From Teratosphaeria epicoccoides (lineage: Eukaryota > Ascomycota > Dothideomycetes > Mycosphaerellales > Teratosphaeriaceae), in NCBI GenBank assembly GCA_021401465.1, contig JADDMT010000009.1:124001-188000 (forward strand): a DNA stretch of 64,000 nucleotides, in the 5' to 3' direction. The notes under the pieces were generated by a model that made no database searches, was not told the origin of the DNA, and worked only from the letters and a program-made list of their open reading frames with translations. Both the position numbers and the translations under genes were made by a program. Below are positions 9,979 to 20,147 of this stretch, piece by piece (within the stretch, counting starts at the first letter, position 1; each line of letters starts with the position of its first letter).

Positions 9979-10756
9979 CTAAAACCTCGAGAATGGGAGC
10001 CTGGATATCAGAATCGTCAGCATAATTCACCAAAAGACAACTCCAAGAAAAAAATCAAGGGTAACTCACCACTTCCCCCTTAGTGTAATTTTACACCACG
10101 TCCCCTTCTCATCCTCCTCTCTCTCCACCTTCGTCGTAAAAGAAATCGCACTCATAATCCCGTCCCCAAATTTCTCATTCATCACCGCCTTATACGCATA
10201 TCCATAGTTCTGCACAATCTCAAACAGCCGATACACCAACGGCTCTTTTGGCGGCATCTCCATCTGCCTTCCGCGATCCGGATACCCCGTGATCTCTGTC
10301 GCCAGCAGATTTGACTCCGGGATATCGAGGGCTCGCGAGAGGGCCTTGACGTCTTCAGGGGTCGCTTGCGCTTGGCCGTAGAAGATGGCGGCAACGGCGA
10401 CTTCGTCGCGGCCGATGGCGCGGGCGAGACTTTCAAAGGAGAGGTTTTTGGACTTTTTGGCGGCGAAGAGGAGGAGGGAGTGCGAGGGGAGGCGCGGGGC
10501 GATATCTTGCTGTTGGGTGGGAGAAATGTTAGTATGGCCTTCGAGCGTGCTTCCCGGCTTCATGGGGACTTACGTTCAGGACCGCAATGGGAAACCCGCT
10601 GGAAGTGCCTTGCTGTGCCATCTTGCTTGCTGTAGTACTCAATTCCCTTCTCCTCCGTTGGTTTCCTGTCAAAGTGGTGATCGCCGGTCTAGTAATGCCT
10701 TTGGAAAAAATCCTCAAACTCGCTATTCTCACAGAAGTAGTCGAAAAAGAAGCCAT
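9979..10756 (-). CDS. CYN1: Cyanate hydratase (cyanase), possible mitochondrial form
   Basis: Cyanase turns cyanate plus bicarbonate into carbamate, which breaks down to ammonia and CO2. Exons: 10574..10756, 10070..10509 and 9979..10000, with introns of 64 nt (ACTAAC branch) and 69 nt (GCTGAC branch). The last exon restores the family ending GKWLPFSRF, which the unspliced frame loses. The helical N-terminal domain (LFAAKKSKNLSFESLARAIG) and the catalytic core are complete: Arg and Glu in PLVYRLFEIVQNYG and Ser in MSAISF match the E. coli triad Arg96/Glu99/Ser122. The ATG at 10756 has a strong context (GCCATGG) and adds 45 residues rich in Ser, Thr and Arg that look like a mitochondrial presequence. 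Starting at 10621 gives the usual 169-residue cytosolic form; both may be made. The upstream start is inference. Confidence 0.92.
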
Positions 10757-11187
10757 GGCAGCAGTACTTATACCTGCACCTACGGGACAAAGCAAACTTC
10801 CAGACTATCTTCTACTGTCTGGCACATCCAGCTACCGACACTCCATTCGTCACAGCACCGCAATAGTAGTGTGAGGAGCTGCAGGTCTGGCTAGGATTCT
10901 CCTCGGTGACGAGAGCTCGCTACCGCTTCCAGCCTAGCGTCGCATGGGCGGAGGGATGTCTGCGGGTCGAAGATGGGAGCGTCCGATGCATTCCAGGTCT
11001 GCCAAGATTCTTGGCGATCAAATATGGGTTGTATTTGTGCGCTTGCAGCCATTGAAGTAAGCTGGCTTGTATCTGTACGAGCTAAAGTAGAAGTCCAAGC
11101 CTTACTCATCGACGACGCAGAGTGCAAGTTGGCTGGAGTCACGTCCAACGACCACCATCTCATCCTGCGCTACCCTGAGCGTGTGCC
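10757..11187. other. Intergenic
   Basis: This is the promoter of cyanase and the 3' flank of the mL67 gene. I see no further gene. Confidence 0.5.
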
Positions 11188-12738
11188 CTACACCTGCACA
11201 TTCTCACCATTTAGCTGGCTCTGCTCCCCTGCAGGCTCCGGACCCTTCGCCTTTTGCGACGATCGCCAGTACCTCTCCTCCATAGATTTGACCGCCTCCC
11301 CACGTCTCTCCGCCTTTGCAACATACTTGGCATACCGCTGTTTCCTCGCCTCATCCCCAAGCTCTTTCTGCGCAAGCTCTCCCACTCTCTGCAGAATTTT
11401 ACTCTTTGCAAGATGGAAAGCTGCATCTCTTTGCTCCACCTCCGCCTCCGATGCTTCCTCGCGCTCGGCACCGGAGTCACCCTCTTCGATTTTGCCCACC
11501 TGCTCCTCATCGGCAGCAACCGTGCTTGAGCGAGCCCCAGAAGGATCATGTTGCTTGCTCCGCCTGCGTTGTGGTACGGTGTGCTCCGCAAAATCGTCGA
11601 CTGGAGCAGCCAAGCCCTTGGGCGCCGTGAACCGTGTCCAGCCCATACGCTCATGCTGAACGTTGGACGGCCATTTCTCGGCAAACGCAGCGTCAAATAT
11701 GTTCTGCCACCTGACTTTCACGCCTTCAGTTGAGAAAATGGGTGCCTTCAAGCGCCTTTCCTTTTTCTTGTTCTCGCCTCGCTCAGGCACAGATTCTTTG
11801 AGGCGCTCAGGGAACGATGGTAGCTTGCTAGCCCAGTCGATATCAGTGGACGCTGCCGCAAGGTCCCGATCGTCTCTAGACTGCTCAGGTGACGCTGATG
11901 CATGTTCCTGTCCCGAGGCTTCTGGAACGTGCACTTTCACGCCTTGGGCCTCCCTCTCAACTCTCATCACTGCCCTGAAAGCAAACTCCATGCGCACTTG
12001 CTTCAACTGCAGTGACTGTATCTCGCGCCTTAGACGTATCCGCTTGAAGCCCTCCGAGTCCTCTTCGCCTGCCAATACCCTTCTGAGCCTTTCCTCGAAA
12101 TCGCTAAGCTGCGCCTCGATCTTCTCAATGCCATGATTCTTGACCTGTTCTGCCAAATTCCGCATCTCTTCGATTTCTTTCGCTCTGTCCATGGCGTTCG
12201 TCGCGGCTTTCCATTTCGTCATTATCTCTCCTCTGTCTTCTTGCTCGAGGAGCACCGCGGCCAGGTCGGCAATGGAGTTGGCCTTCTGGTCTTGTATCAG
12301 GCGTACGCGTGCGCGTTTCTTAGCCCTCTTCGCCAAGTCATGTGGATGCTCCGCCTTGCTGCCGCCGCGATCCTCCAACCGCACCTTGAAGACCTCGTCC
12401 AGATGCTCCTGCGTATGCGGCATTTTCATCGAATCCGGCATCTCCCAATTCAGCTCGTGCAGCATGCGCCACTCCCGCAGCTTCTGAAAGGCGGCAATGC
12501 CCTGGGACCGTCCATCGTCTCCTGCGGGCAGGCACAACGTAAAGAGCGGCTTCCACATGTCCCTGCGAAGAACGGCATCTTTGTTGTTGGCGCCAAGATC
12601 GGGCAGTTGCTTCAGAGCGCGGCTGTTGTGGAGGACTTGGGTGAAGGAGTAGACGACCTGGTTCGTGCGGACATGGCAATAGGCGTAGATATAGCTGCCG
12701 TGTGCGCGGGACCCTCCTTTCAGGCCCGGACGACGCAT
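11188..12738 (-). CDS. MHR1: Mitochondrial large-subunit ribosomal protein mL67 / Mhr1 family
   Basis: A single exon encodes 516 residues starting MRRPGLKGG. The first part carries the Mhr1 signature (YIYAYCHVRTNQVVYSFTQ, then AVLRRDMWKPLFTLCLP and the FQKLREWRMLHELNWE block), typical of PF12829. The remaining two thirds are charged and probably coiled-coil (EEMRNLAEQVKNHGIEKIEA), as in long filamentous-fungal versions that exceed the yeast protein. Yeast Mhr1 is a mitoribosome component also linked to mitochondrial DNA recombination. It starts 247 bp from the divergent UVRAG-like gene, so the two share a compact promoter. Confidence 0.8.
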   Translation of the reverse strand: MRRPGLKGGSRAHGSYIYAYCHVRTNQVVYSFTQVLHNSRALKQLPDLGANNKDAVLRRDMWKPLFTLCLPAGDDGRSQGIAAFQKLREWRMLHELNWEMPDSMKMPHTQEHLDEVFKVRLEDRGGSKAEHPHDLAKRAKKRARVRLIQDQKANSIADLAAVLLEQEDRGEIMTKWKAATNAMDRAKEIEEMRNLAEQVKNHGIEKIEAQLSDFEERLRRVLAGEEDSEGFKRIRLRREIQSLQLKQVRMEFAFRAVMRVEREAQGVKVHVPEASGQEHASASPEQSRDDRDLAAASTDIDWASKLPSFPERLKESVPERGENKKKERRLKAPIFSTEGVKVRWQNIFDAAFAEKWPSNVQHERMGWTRFTAPKGLAAPVDDFAEHTVPQRRRSKQHDPSGARSSTVAADEEQVGKIEEGDSGAEREEASEAEVEQRDAAFHLAKSKILQRVGELAQKELGDEARKQRYAKYVAKAERRGEAVKSMEERYWRSSQKAKGPEPAGEQSQLNGENVQV

Positions 12739-12985
12739 ATTGCTGCTGTACGGTGTCAATGGCTATTGCAAGACCGCGCCATCGTTGCGTGGACTGAAAC
12801 TCTAGATGTCTGTCAGTGAAAAGTCCCGGAGTAGCAAGACACCTCCGAGCTCCGCACGGTCAACCTCCAGGCTTGTCAGCAGTTCGCGCAACATCTACAA
12901 TGGTGAACTCGTAGCTGAGCACGTCATTGCAATGGCACGATAGCAACTACGAGGCTTTGCTTCAACTCACTCATATGAGATATGC
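12739..12985. promoter_or_regulatory. Shared divergent promoter of mL67 and UVRAG-like genes
   Basis: The start codons at 12738 (minus) and 12986 (plus) are 247 bp apart, so both promoters must lie here. No specific motif is claimed. Confidence 0.5.
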
Positions 12986-15049
12986 ATGGCATCTTCGTCG
13001 ACCCGTCCGCCGCTGGCTCCCATAGCCGATGCATCAGAACGCCATGATCGATCTTGGCTGCTGTCCTCGAACCGCAAGTTGCGGAACCTGGTCTCTGTAT
13101 CATTGCGCAATCTGTCGCTGGCACCGACGTCTTACGACCGAAGTCACAACAGGGCCAGGGATGACGATGCAGTGCCCCAGAGTCTCAATTCCCCAGCTAA
13201 GCTGGTCGCATTGCGAGAGCAGCATCCGCTGGGTCACTCGAGGAGCTCTTCCGATTTGAGGAGTGTCGCAGAAGACGCCGTTGACGGTGTCACAGCAACT
13301 GCTACCAGTCCAGTTGAAGGGAAAGGGAAACAGAATGGAGTCCCCCGGACACCCTCCAGGCCTACCGTAGGCAGGTTGCGGAGAGGAAGCATGCTCGAAT
13401 GGGCCAATGCTACGCCGCAAAGACGGCAGGAGAAGCTGCATAGTGTCACTGTGGAACGCATGGCGGATGTTTTCCTCTCTGTGCACGTAATTGGGGTCGA
13501 AGGTTGGTACGTCTGCGTGCCTACTTGGCCGCAGATCAGACGCTAATATATTGCAGACCCCGTCTATGTCTCGGAAGTGGTAGAGCGCACGATGAATCCC
13601 ACCTTCAGACACCTTGACTGGAGCTCTTGCGGGCCTGGCATCATGCGGCTAGACAGCTTTACCCTCAAATTCTGGTTCAGAAGCGCAAAGATGAACCACT
13701 GGCGTCAGCTTTCGGAGCTGACTTTGTCTTTGCGAAGCCTGCAGTATCTTGGCAAAAGTGTGGGTAGAGTATATCTGCTGCTGGAACGCACAAGTTAATT
13801 TGAGAAACAGCTCGATCAATATCATCACCCGCTTCCCAAGAACGCGGTCATCCTCCATCTGACGGATGGCGTATATACAGTCTTCCAGTCGATCGCTGAC
13901 TATACGCCTCACGGTACTGTGCCACTCTCTCGGTCCCCCTCTGCTAGAGTGTTATCAACATCATCCTTTGACGCACTGCTCAGGCTGTCGAAGCTGGATG
14001 ACAGCATACAAGATGCACTTCAGACACGCGACAAGATCGCATCAGACCTTGAGTCGTTGCTGGAAGCTAATAAAAATGACCTGGCCGAGCGCGATCAGGT
14101 GGCCGAAGCTGAAGACCGTCTGAAGACGATTGACTACGCGAGGAAGACTGTGCAGCGGCAGCTCGAAAAGGCACGCAAGCAGCAAGAGGAGAAGAGAGCC
14201 GCGCTGAAGTCTCGCCAGGATTTAATGAAGCAGGACCTTGAGCAGCGCAATGCCGGGCGCCCTGTCCTGGAGCAGGTACAAGCCGAGCTTCCCAGCCTCC
14301 TTGATGAGTACGAAGTCAAGAAGAAAGCGATCCAGAGTCAACGCCGACGCATCTGCGAAGACTTACAGAAAATATATCCCGTTCAGCCTAAGGCGGACAA
14401 GAGTCTAGCATTTTCTATTCGCGACATACACCTTCCCAACGCCGAGGACCTGGACACCGAGCCACCAGACAAGATCGCGGCGGCGTTTGGCTTTGTCGCA
14501 CATGTGGTGCTGATGCTGTCGTTTTACATGAAACAACCATTGCCATACCCAGTGAACCCACGAAGCAGCACCAGCACGATCGAGGACCCGATCAGCCTGC
14601 TCAAAACCACAAGTTCGACCACGCAAAGTTACAAAGACGACAGGTCTCTACGGACGTATCCACTCTTCACCAAGGGCGTACCCAGATTCAGGTCCGAGTA
14701 CGGCATGTTCCTGCTGAACAAGGACATACAAATCCTTTTAGAATCAATGTATAACGTCCGCGTCCTCGACATACGACAAACGCTTCCGAATCTCAAGTAC
14801 CTGCTCTATGTTGCGACAGCTGGAGAAGGCGAGCTGCCAGCAAGGAAAACAGGGGGGATACGAGGGCTAATGAGGGGCGGTGCGTCGAATTTTAGTAGGA
14901 CTGATAGTCATGACTCGATCGCTTCTGCGCTCTCTGGTGTGCTGTGGCATGGCGGAAAGGGTAAGGAGGGTACGATTACTGGGGAGCCTAAGGGGGCTGT
15001 TGACAGTTTGAAGAGGAATGTTGATCATAGGACGAGAAAGTTTGGATAG
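12986..15049 (+). CDS. UVRAG: UVRAG / Vps38-like subunit of the PI3-kinase complex
   Basis: Exons 12986..13502, 13557..13759 and 13811..15049 give 652 residues. The introns are 54 and 51 nt with matching phases. The N terminus (NRKLRNLVSVSLRNLSLAP) and the region across the first junction (EDPVYVSEVVERTMNPTF, then LDWSSCGPGI) match the C2-like part of fungal UVRAG/Vps38 proteins. Exon 3 begins HHPLPKNAVILHLTDGVYT and carries a long coiled coil (about residues 290-420, KTVQRQLEKARKQQEEKRAA), then the globular C-terminal domain (KIAAAFGFVAHVVLML) of PF10186. Vps38/UVRAG steers the Vps34-Vps15-Vps30 kinase to endosomes. That role here follows from the family. Confidence 0.85.
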
Positions 15050-15332
15050 GTCGTGTGTACAGAAACGCGCGCGATGCACTGCCCGCCTATGCCTACGTGA
15101 GGGGCTTGATCCCTTCCTTTTGGTCTCTTGCATGTCGTCAGGCCACAAAAGCAGCTAGCTCACGCCTGGGTACCCGTTCTTTCACAAAGTCGCGTCTGCA
15201 CGTGACAGCGGGAGCGCCAAGAACCTCTCTACGCGACTTCGCGTCTGCCTCTTGTCAATGTCCCACCTCTTCCACGACCAACACAAAAACCAGGTCGATC
15301 CTCTCGACAATTTCACCAGCAATCCCTCCACG

Positions 15333-15803
15333 ATGACCGAGTCAACCCCCCGAATCAACGCCAGCTACCTCCAGCAATTCTCGCACCAAACCGTCCGCAT
15401 CCTGGGCAAAGTGAAGCAACTTCGCGGCGAGCAAGCTACAATTCAAGATGCGAACAATGACAGTATCAACCTGCATCTGAATCGCGTACGTGACAATTCA
15501 ATGCTGTTTCGGGGCTTGCATACTCACCCAAATCGCGCACAGGAAGCAAACCTGCACGCCAGCCACGCCGTCGAGATCATCGGGAAGGTGCAGAATGATT
15601 TGAGTGTCAAGGTCATGGCCAGTACTGATATGGGGCCCGAGAGTCAGATTGGTGAGCATTGAGTTTTGCAATGCTGGCGATGTGTCCTTGCTGCTGTGGA
15701 AGCTTGTCGTTAACGAGATGTGACGACAGATTTCAGCGCGGTCGAGGCGGTCGTGGATGCGACGCATAGGTACCATGAGATCTTTTACTTGAAGGATCAA
15801 TAG
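15333..15803 (+). CDS. RFA3: Replication protein A 14-kDa subunit (RPA3/Rfa3)
   Basis: Exons 15333..15485, 15543..15651 and 15730..15803 join to a 111-residue protein, the usual family size. Introns are 57 and 78 nt with phases 0 and 1. The protein is a single OB fold: TPRINASYLQQFSHQTVRIL, GKVKQLRGEQATI, LNR, then AVEIIGKVQNDLSVKVMAST and a C-terminal helix AVEAVVDATHRYHEIFYL used for trimer contact in RPA. An in-frame ATG at 15252 would add 27 residues with no family match, so the start at 15333 (MTESTPRIN) is preferred. The complex binds single-stranded DNA in replication and repair. Confidence 0.92.
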
Positions 15804-16537
15804 TTCGCATGGAACGGGGTGCTGGACGTCAAATGACACGAGGGCCGCACGAACAAGAGCCGCGAGCAACGGTCTCGCGGAAGAAGCGCGCCATGCTGCT
15901 TTTCGAGACCCGCTGGGAGGCAATGATGCACGCCATGGTCAACACAGAAGCTCTTTCGTGGAGACGTGACGGCACGATAAAGCTCAGTCGTTGCTGGTGG
16001 AGGCTTTATGTCAAAACCGAAACCAATTGCGAACCTCATGTCATCACAATGCGTTGTCTCACCATAGCACTCCGGCCCCGATCTGGGATTATCAAGCCGG
16101 TGCGTCCAGCCAAGGCACCTCAAACCTGCCGTTTGCACGTATCTGGGACAGTCACTCTCGCGCGCTGTCAGTGTATACACAACATAAGGCATTGTTCATT
16201 CTTTGTCCCTGTCAACTTCGCGACGCTCTTCTCACCTGCCATTTCTTTGTTACAGTCCTTCACAATGCCGTCTACTACAGTTGACGACGCCAAGTAGGAT
16301 ATATGGTGAATTGGGAAATGTGTTTCTCGAGACTGTTCCAACACCATAGATCAGGCGAGATGTATGTATTGTTCCCTTTTTCGTCTCGCCGTGTCCAGCC
16401 TTGACAAGCGGTAGGACTGCTCACGCAAGTTTGCATAACATCGCTACCTTACCTGACAGCGATCCCTGAGACCGTCGACAAGGGCTTCGTTGGAGACTCA
16501 GACACCCGACCCCAACACTCATTCGACCATCGCCAAT
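15804..16537. other. Intergenic
   Basis: Several frames are open here, the longest 15809..16297 on the plus strand (162 codons), but none shows a family motif or plausible splicing. It should hold the promoter of the downstream C2H2 gene. Confidence 0.4.
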
Positions 16538-17890
16538 ATGCCTCTTCCGGCCAACAAGCCCAAGCACAAGCATCCGTGCCCCTGGCCAAATTGCTTGGAC
16601 AAGCACGGGCAGCAGAGGATGTTCCGTTCGCCTTTCGACGTGGCACAGCACGAAAGGGGCGACCACTTAGGCGAAGCTGGTAAGATCTTCCAGTGCGGCA
16701 TGTGCCCGAGGAAATTTGCTCGGGCTGCTGTCCGTTCCACGCATGAGGAGAACGTCCACGGCATTGTCCTCAACCGACCAGGTAAGGGAGGGAACAAGAA
16801 GCGCGAAGTCACAGCAGACCAGGCTCCTGCCAACAGGAGGCGCAAGAGCAAGGCAGGCCAGACTCCGGCCGCTCCAAATGCGGGAATGGCTACTCAGCTG
16901 CCGCTCCCTGCCTTCATGCCACCCTCGCAGAACCCTCAAGCTTTTCCTGACGCGTTCAAAATGCCTCAGCAATATGGTGAGCAGATGACCCTCGGTCAGC
17001 TTCCGCTGACACAACAGACCTCGGAGGACGTAGGACAGAGCTATGGCTCCACCAACCAGGGCACCGACGACGCCTCACAGCCCACGAGCCAAAGCCATGG
17101 TCTTCGTGACCAGAGTCACAGCCACGAGCAGCACAGCCCACCGGTGAGTCAAGAGCGGATGACTTCTTTTGAGCCAGAATTCTTCGCTTGCAACCGTGTC
17201 CAAGGTGGTCCCTTTACGAGCGTCGATCCCGTAGCCTTTGTCGTGTATACGCACGAGGTCCACGGTGCGCCCGTGCGCGATGACTGCGATTGCAGCTACT
17301 GCAATGCTATCAGAGGGGTGTCACTTTCACATCTCAACCAGCAGCTTACCGACGAGAATGTCAGCGTCGGTCCAGCAGTTCAGCAGGCCGCTGACTACGA
17401 AAATGATAGCAGCCTGCTCACAGCCGAGCACGATCCCAACACAGACTCGGCACCGCAACAGCTCACCGACTCCGAATGGTGCGAGCAAGACACGGTAGAG
17501 GGCCACCTCGCAGCTGACCTCCGAGAACAGGGTGCGAGTGAGGAAATCGCCGGCGATTTTGGCCACGATCTGAGCCAGGCCACAGTCCAGGACAACGCGA
17601 GCGCCGACCCGGCAGCACAAGAGCTCACCGACTTTGAGCAGTTTGAGAAACAAATGGCCGCGGGCAGACTCACGACGATGGATGCTGACTCGGGAGAGCA
17701 GACCGTGGTTGAATACCTCAAGTTTGATGAGGAACTTATCAGCGAGGGCAACGCAGAATTTCGTCCGACCCTAGGGTACGAGCCTGCCCATGTCACTCCA
17801 GCTCCGAGTTTGGCCTGCGCCGTGGAGGCGCAGAGTGGAGGAGGCGTGTATGGAAGGGATGTGGTCGAGGAACTGTTGGACAAGCTCTAA
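16538..17890 (+). CDS. Two-finger C2H2 protein with internal LTD repeats
   Basis: The first ATG of the frame (16538) gives 450 residues beginning MPLPANKPKHKHPCPWPNC. Finger 1 (CPWPNC...HERGDH) and finger 2 (CGMCPRKFARAAVRSTHEENVH) lie in the first 75 residues and are followed by a basic stretch (NKKREV...RRRKSK) that could be a nuclear localisation signal. The middle is Gln/Pro-rich, and a CDCSYCNAIRG patch sits near residue 250. The acidic C-terminal half repeats a loose unit three times, each starting QQLTDE, QQLTDS or QELTDF. The architecture suggests a transcription factor with an acidic activation region. I know no characterised orthologue. No intron is needed. Confidence 0.7.
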   Translation: MPLPANKPKHKHPCPWPNCLDKHGQQRMFRSPFDVAQHERGDHLGEAGKIFQCGMCPRKFARAAVRSTHEENVHGIVLNRPGKGGNKKREVTADQAPANRRRKSKAGQTPAAPNAGMATQLPLPAFMPPSQNPQAFPDAFKMPQQYGEQMTLGQLPLTQQTSEDVGQSYGSTNQGTDDASQPTSQSHGLRDQSHSHEQHSPPVSQERMTSFEPEFFACNRVQGGPFTSVDPVAFVVYTHEVHGAPVRDDCDCSYCNAIRGVSLSHLNQQLTDENVSVGPAVQQAADYENDSSLLTAEHDPNTDSAPQQLTDSEWCEQDTVEGHLAADLREQGASEEIAGDFGHDLSQATVQDNASADPAAQELTDFEQFEKQMAAGRLTTMDADSGEQTVVEYLKFDEELISEGNAEFRPTLGYEPAHVTPAPSLACAVEAQSGGGVYGRDVVEELLDKL

Positions 17891-18224
17891 GGGGTTGACA
17901 AAGAGCTTGAGGACGAGTGGCCCGGTCCTTTTCTCTTTACTCTTTCTTAGCAGACAGAGGTTGAGACGTCTGGTACCTTAAAGCCGTGTAATATACCTTC
18001 TTCCAGACAATGGGTAGCGATTGGCGTTTGGCGTGTAGCGTTCCGTGATGATAGGGAGATTTCTCGTACCCTGTCCGTTCCTTGCCCCGGGTTCTGGTCG
18101 TCAAGAGGCAGGAGCTGTGTCCGTATCCCAGTGGCGCCTTGCCCACGCGCCCTTGATTCGAAATGTTGTAACAACGCCACGCACCGGCGCTGAATGATCA
18201 TGTGGCAATGTACGTGGCGGTCGC
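17891..18224. other. Intergenic between convergent genes
   Basis: These are the 3' flanks of the C2H2 gene (plus) and DUG3 (minus). No other feature is seen. Confidence 0.5.
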
Positions 18225-19427
18225 TCACGCCACTGCAATGCCCAGACTCGCCGTACTCGACGCGAGGTCATCAGCCATCGCCTCGCGTCCAAGCGTCGCA
18301 ATTCTCGGGCTCATCTGATCGGCCAAACCGTCTTCGGTCGTCTGGCCCTTGTCTGCCGCAAACGTGCTGCTCCTTGTGAAGCTCGGTGTGTGGTTGTAGT
18401 ACTCATCCAGAATCGGGTGTATCAGCACCGTCTGATTGTGGATCGTCAGGATGCTGTTGGTAGGTACAGTAACCCAATTGTCGCGCTCGAAGGTCAATGG
18501 CTCGCTGGCGACCAGGACGATATCTGCACCCTTGTCTCGGCGCTCCATCTTATACTCGCCCTTGCCGACTCCAGGCGGACCCGAAGTGGCTGAAGGCTGC
18601 TGCCGCCAATTCGTGCCAGAGCTGAAGAACAGGGACGCCGCTTCGTCCGTCTTGCTGGACACGTAGCGTGTACACACGACCGATTTGCCATCTGTGATGG
18701 CAAAGTTCAACAGACTTCTGGTGTCATTGCTCCGTCTCACATCCTCCGGGAGACTGTTCCTGAACCCGTTGATCCGCTCGATGGTCTTCAGCATAGCGCT
18801 GCGTAGCATGGAGTGCCCGAAGCCAGTCCTATGCTTCAGCACGTCGTCTGCATCCACGCCCAGGCTCTCCAGCGAGTCTAAGAACAGCGCAAAGGACCAC
18901 TCACTGTCCGTATTGCCATTGACCGCCTCAAAGAACTTATCCTTGACATCCGCCACCAGCCGCCTCTTGACACCCTGCTTCCAGCCGCCAATGCCACCGT
19001 TGTGCATCCACATCAACGCCCCCCGATTGAACGGGTGGCAATTGCTATCACTCAACGCACCCTCCGTCGACGCCCTCACGTGAGCAAAGACCAGCGGGCT
19101 GACAGTCTTGCTCGCCAGCCTCTCCAAATTCCTACAATTCCACGCCGGGATCGTGCTCGTGAAGATGCAAGGCTCCGGACCCAAATCGATCACCTCCTGC
19201 TCCACCACTGAATCCCTCAACGCCGCATCGCTCTGCCTGTGCTGCCGCCCTGTCGGCGGACTCGTCGTGTAGTACCCCACCCCGAAACCGTCTCCGTTGT
19301 GCGGACGCGTGTGATCCAACCTCAGCCTCGAATCGTAACTCTGCGTCAGGATGCTGTGCGTAGGGGTCGTGATCAGGTGCGAGAGCAGGATGGGCGATTG
19401 CCCGGAGTAGATGAGGAAGCGGCACAT
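18225..19427 (-). CDS. DUG3: Class II glutamine amidotransferase of the DUG3 type
   Basis: A single exon encodes 400 residues starting MCRFLIYSG, so Cys2 becomes the N-terminal nucleophile after Met removal, as in Ntn-type glutamine amidotransferases. Other family marks are RPHNGDGFGVGYY, FAHVRASTEGALSDSNCHPF, and MWMHNGGIGGW (the oxyanion-region block). DUG3 works with the DUG1/DUG2 peptidases in glutathione and dipeptide breakdown in the cytosol. The frame is open 13 codons upstream of the ATG but starts with TTG there and is not used. The Ser/Thr-rich tail after about residue 360 is not conserved. Confidence 0.9.
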   Translation of the reverse strand: MCRFLIYSGQSPILLSHLITTPTHSILTQSYDSRLRLDHTRPHNGDGFGVGYYTTSPPTGRQHRQSDAALRDSVVEQEVIDLGPEPCIFTSTIPAWNCRNLERLASKTVSPLVFAHVRASTEGALSDSNCHPFNRGALMWMHNGGIGGWKQGVKRRLVADVKDKFFEAVNGNTDSEWSFALFLDSLESLGVDADDVLKHRTGFGHSMLRSAMLKTIERINGFRNSLPEDVRRSNDTRSLLNFAITDGKSVVCTRYVSSKTDEAASLFFSSGTNWRQQPSATSGPPGVGKGEYKMERRDKGADIVLVASEPLTFERDNWVTVPTNSILTIHNQTVLIHPILDEYYNHTPSFTRSSTFAADKGQTTEDGLADQMSPRIATLGREAMADDLASSTASLGIAVA

Positions 19428-20147
19428 TGCTGCCGGCCTGTCGGAGACGTGGGATGTCTTCTGCAATCTCCTTGTGTTACTCGCAGCGGTCCGTGAATGG
19501 AGGTGCTCGGGATGCTTGAATTCGTGACACCAGGGACAGGAAATACCTCCTCGGTGGGCATATCGCTTCTGTCACGTGTTGGCTGGCGCAATGATCCTGG
19601 CATGTTATTACCGGAGTGAGACAATTGCGCAATCGTGGCTTCTTTTCATCTGACCCTCTGTCCATGTCCTGCACATACATACATATATATATTTATACGA
19701 CATCAACCTACCGACCATTTTCAACTAGGCGCCTGTCACTTCCCTGCACCAACCCGCTTCAAGCTCCGGGTTGGCGTTGACAGCCAGCAAACGCGAGGAG
19801 GTATCAAACCAAGCCAAAGACAGTATCCCCCCTCCCAGCACCCGATACAGCACCCTCAGGCAGCTTGAACTTTCGTCGTTCCAATCATAAAATCATGTGT
19901 TGGTAGAGACCGCAGCCTTCCGCTCTCAATGCATAAGAAAATTCAATCGCGCCACCTTCCGCCCCTATGCGACCCATTTGGCGAGCTTTCATGCGTCGTA
20001 TGCACAGGGAATACTGTTTCAATGTACAAGTGTTGTGGTGATGTGTGGGTTTGCAATAGACGTTGTTGAAAAGTGTCGACCAGCGCCTTGTGAATCGACA
20101 GGTGACTGTGCTTCCACTCCCGAACGACTGTTCTACGCCAGATGCAG
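19428..20147. other. Intergenic with a TA-rich dinucleotide tract
   Basis: No gene is supported. A CATA/TATA tract at about 19673-19700 (ACATACATATATATATTTATA) lies 250 bp upstream of the DUG3 start and could act as a TATA-like element or be a simple microsatellite. The rest is 3' flank of the large regulator. Confidence 0.4.

Noticed and set aside
15809..16297. 162-codon plus-strand frame and the opposite 131-codon frame
   Set aside because: Neither shows motifs, and the text is Cys/Arg/Thr-rich as expected for non-coding sequence.
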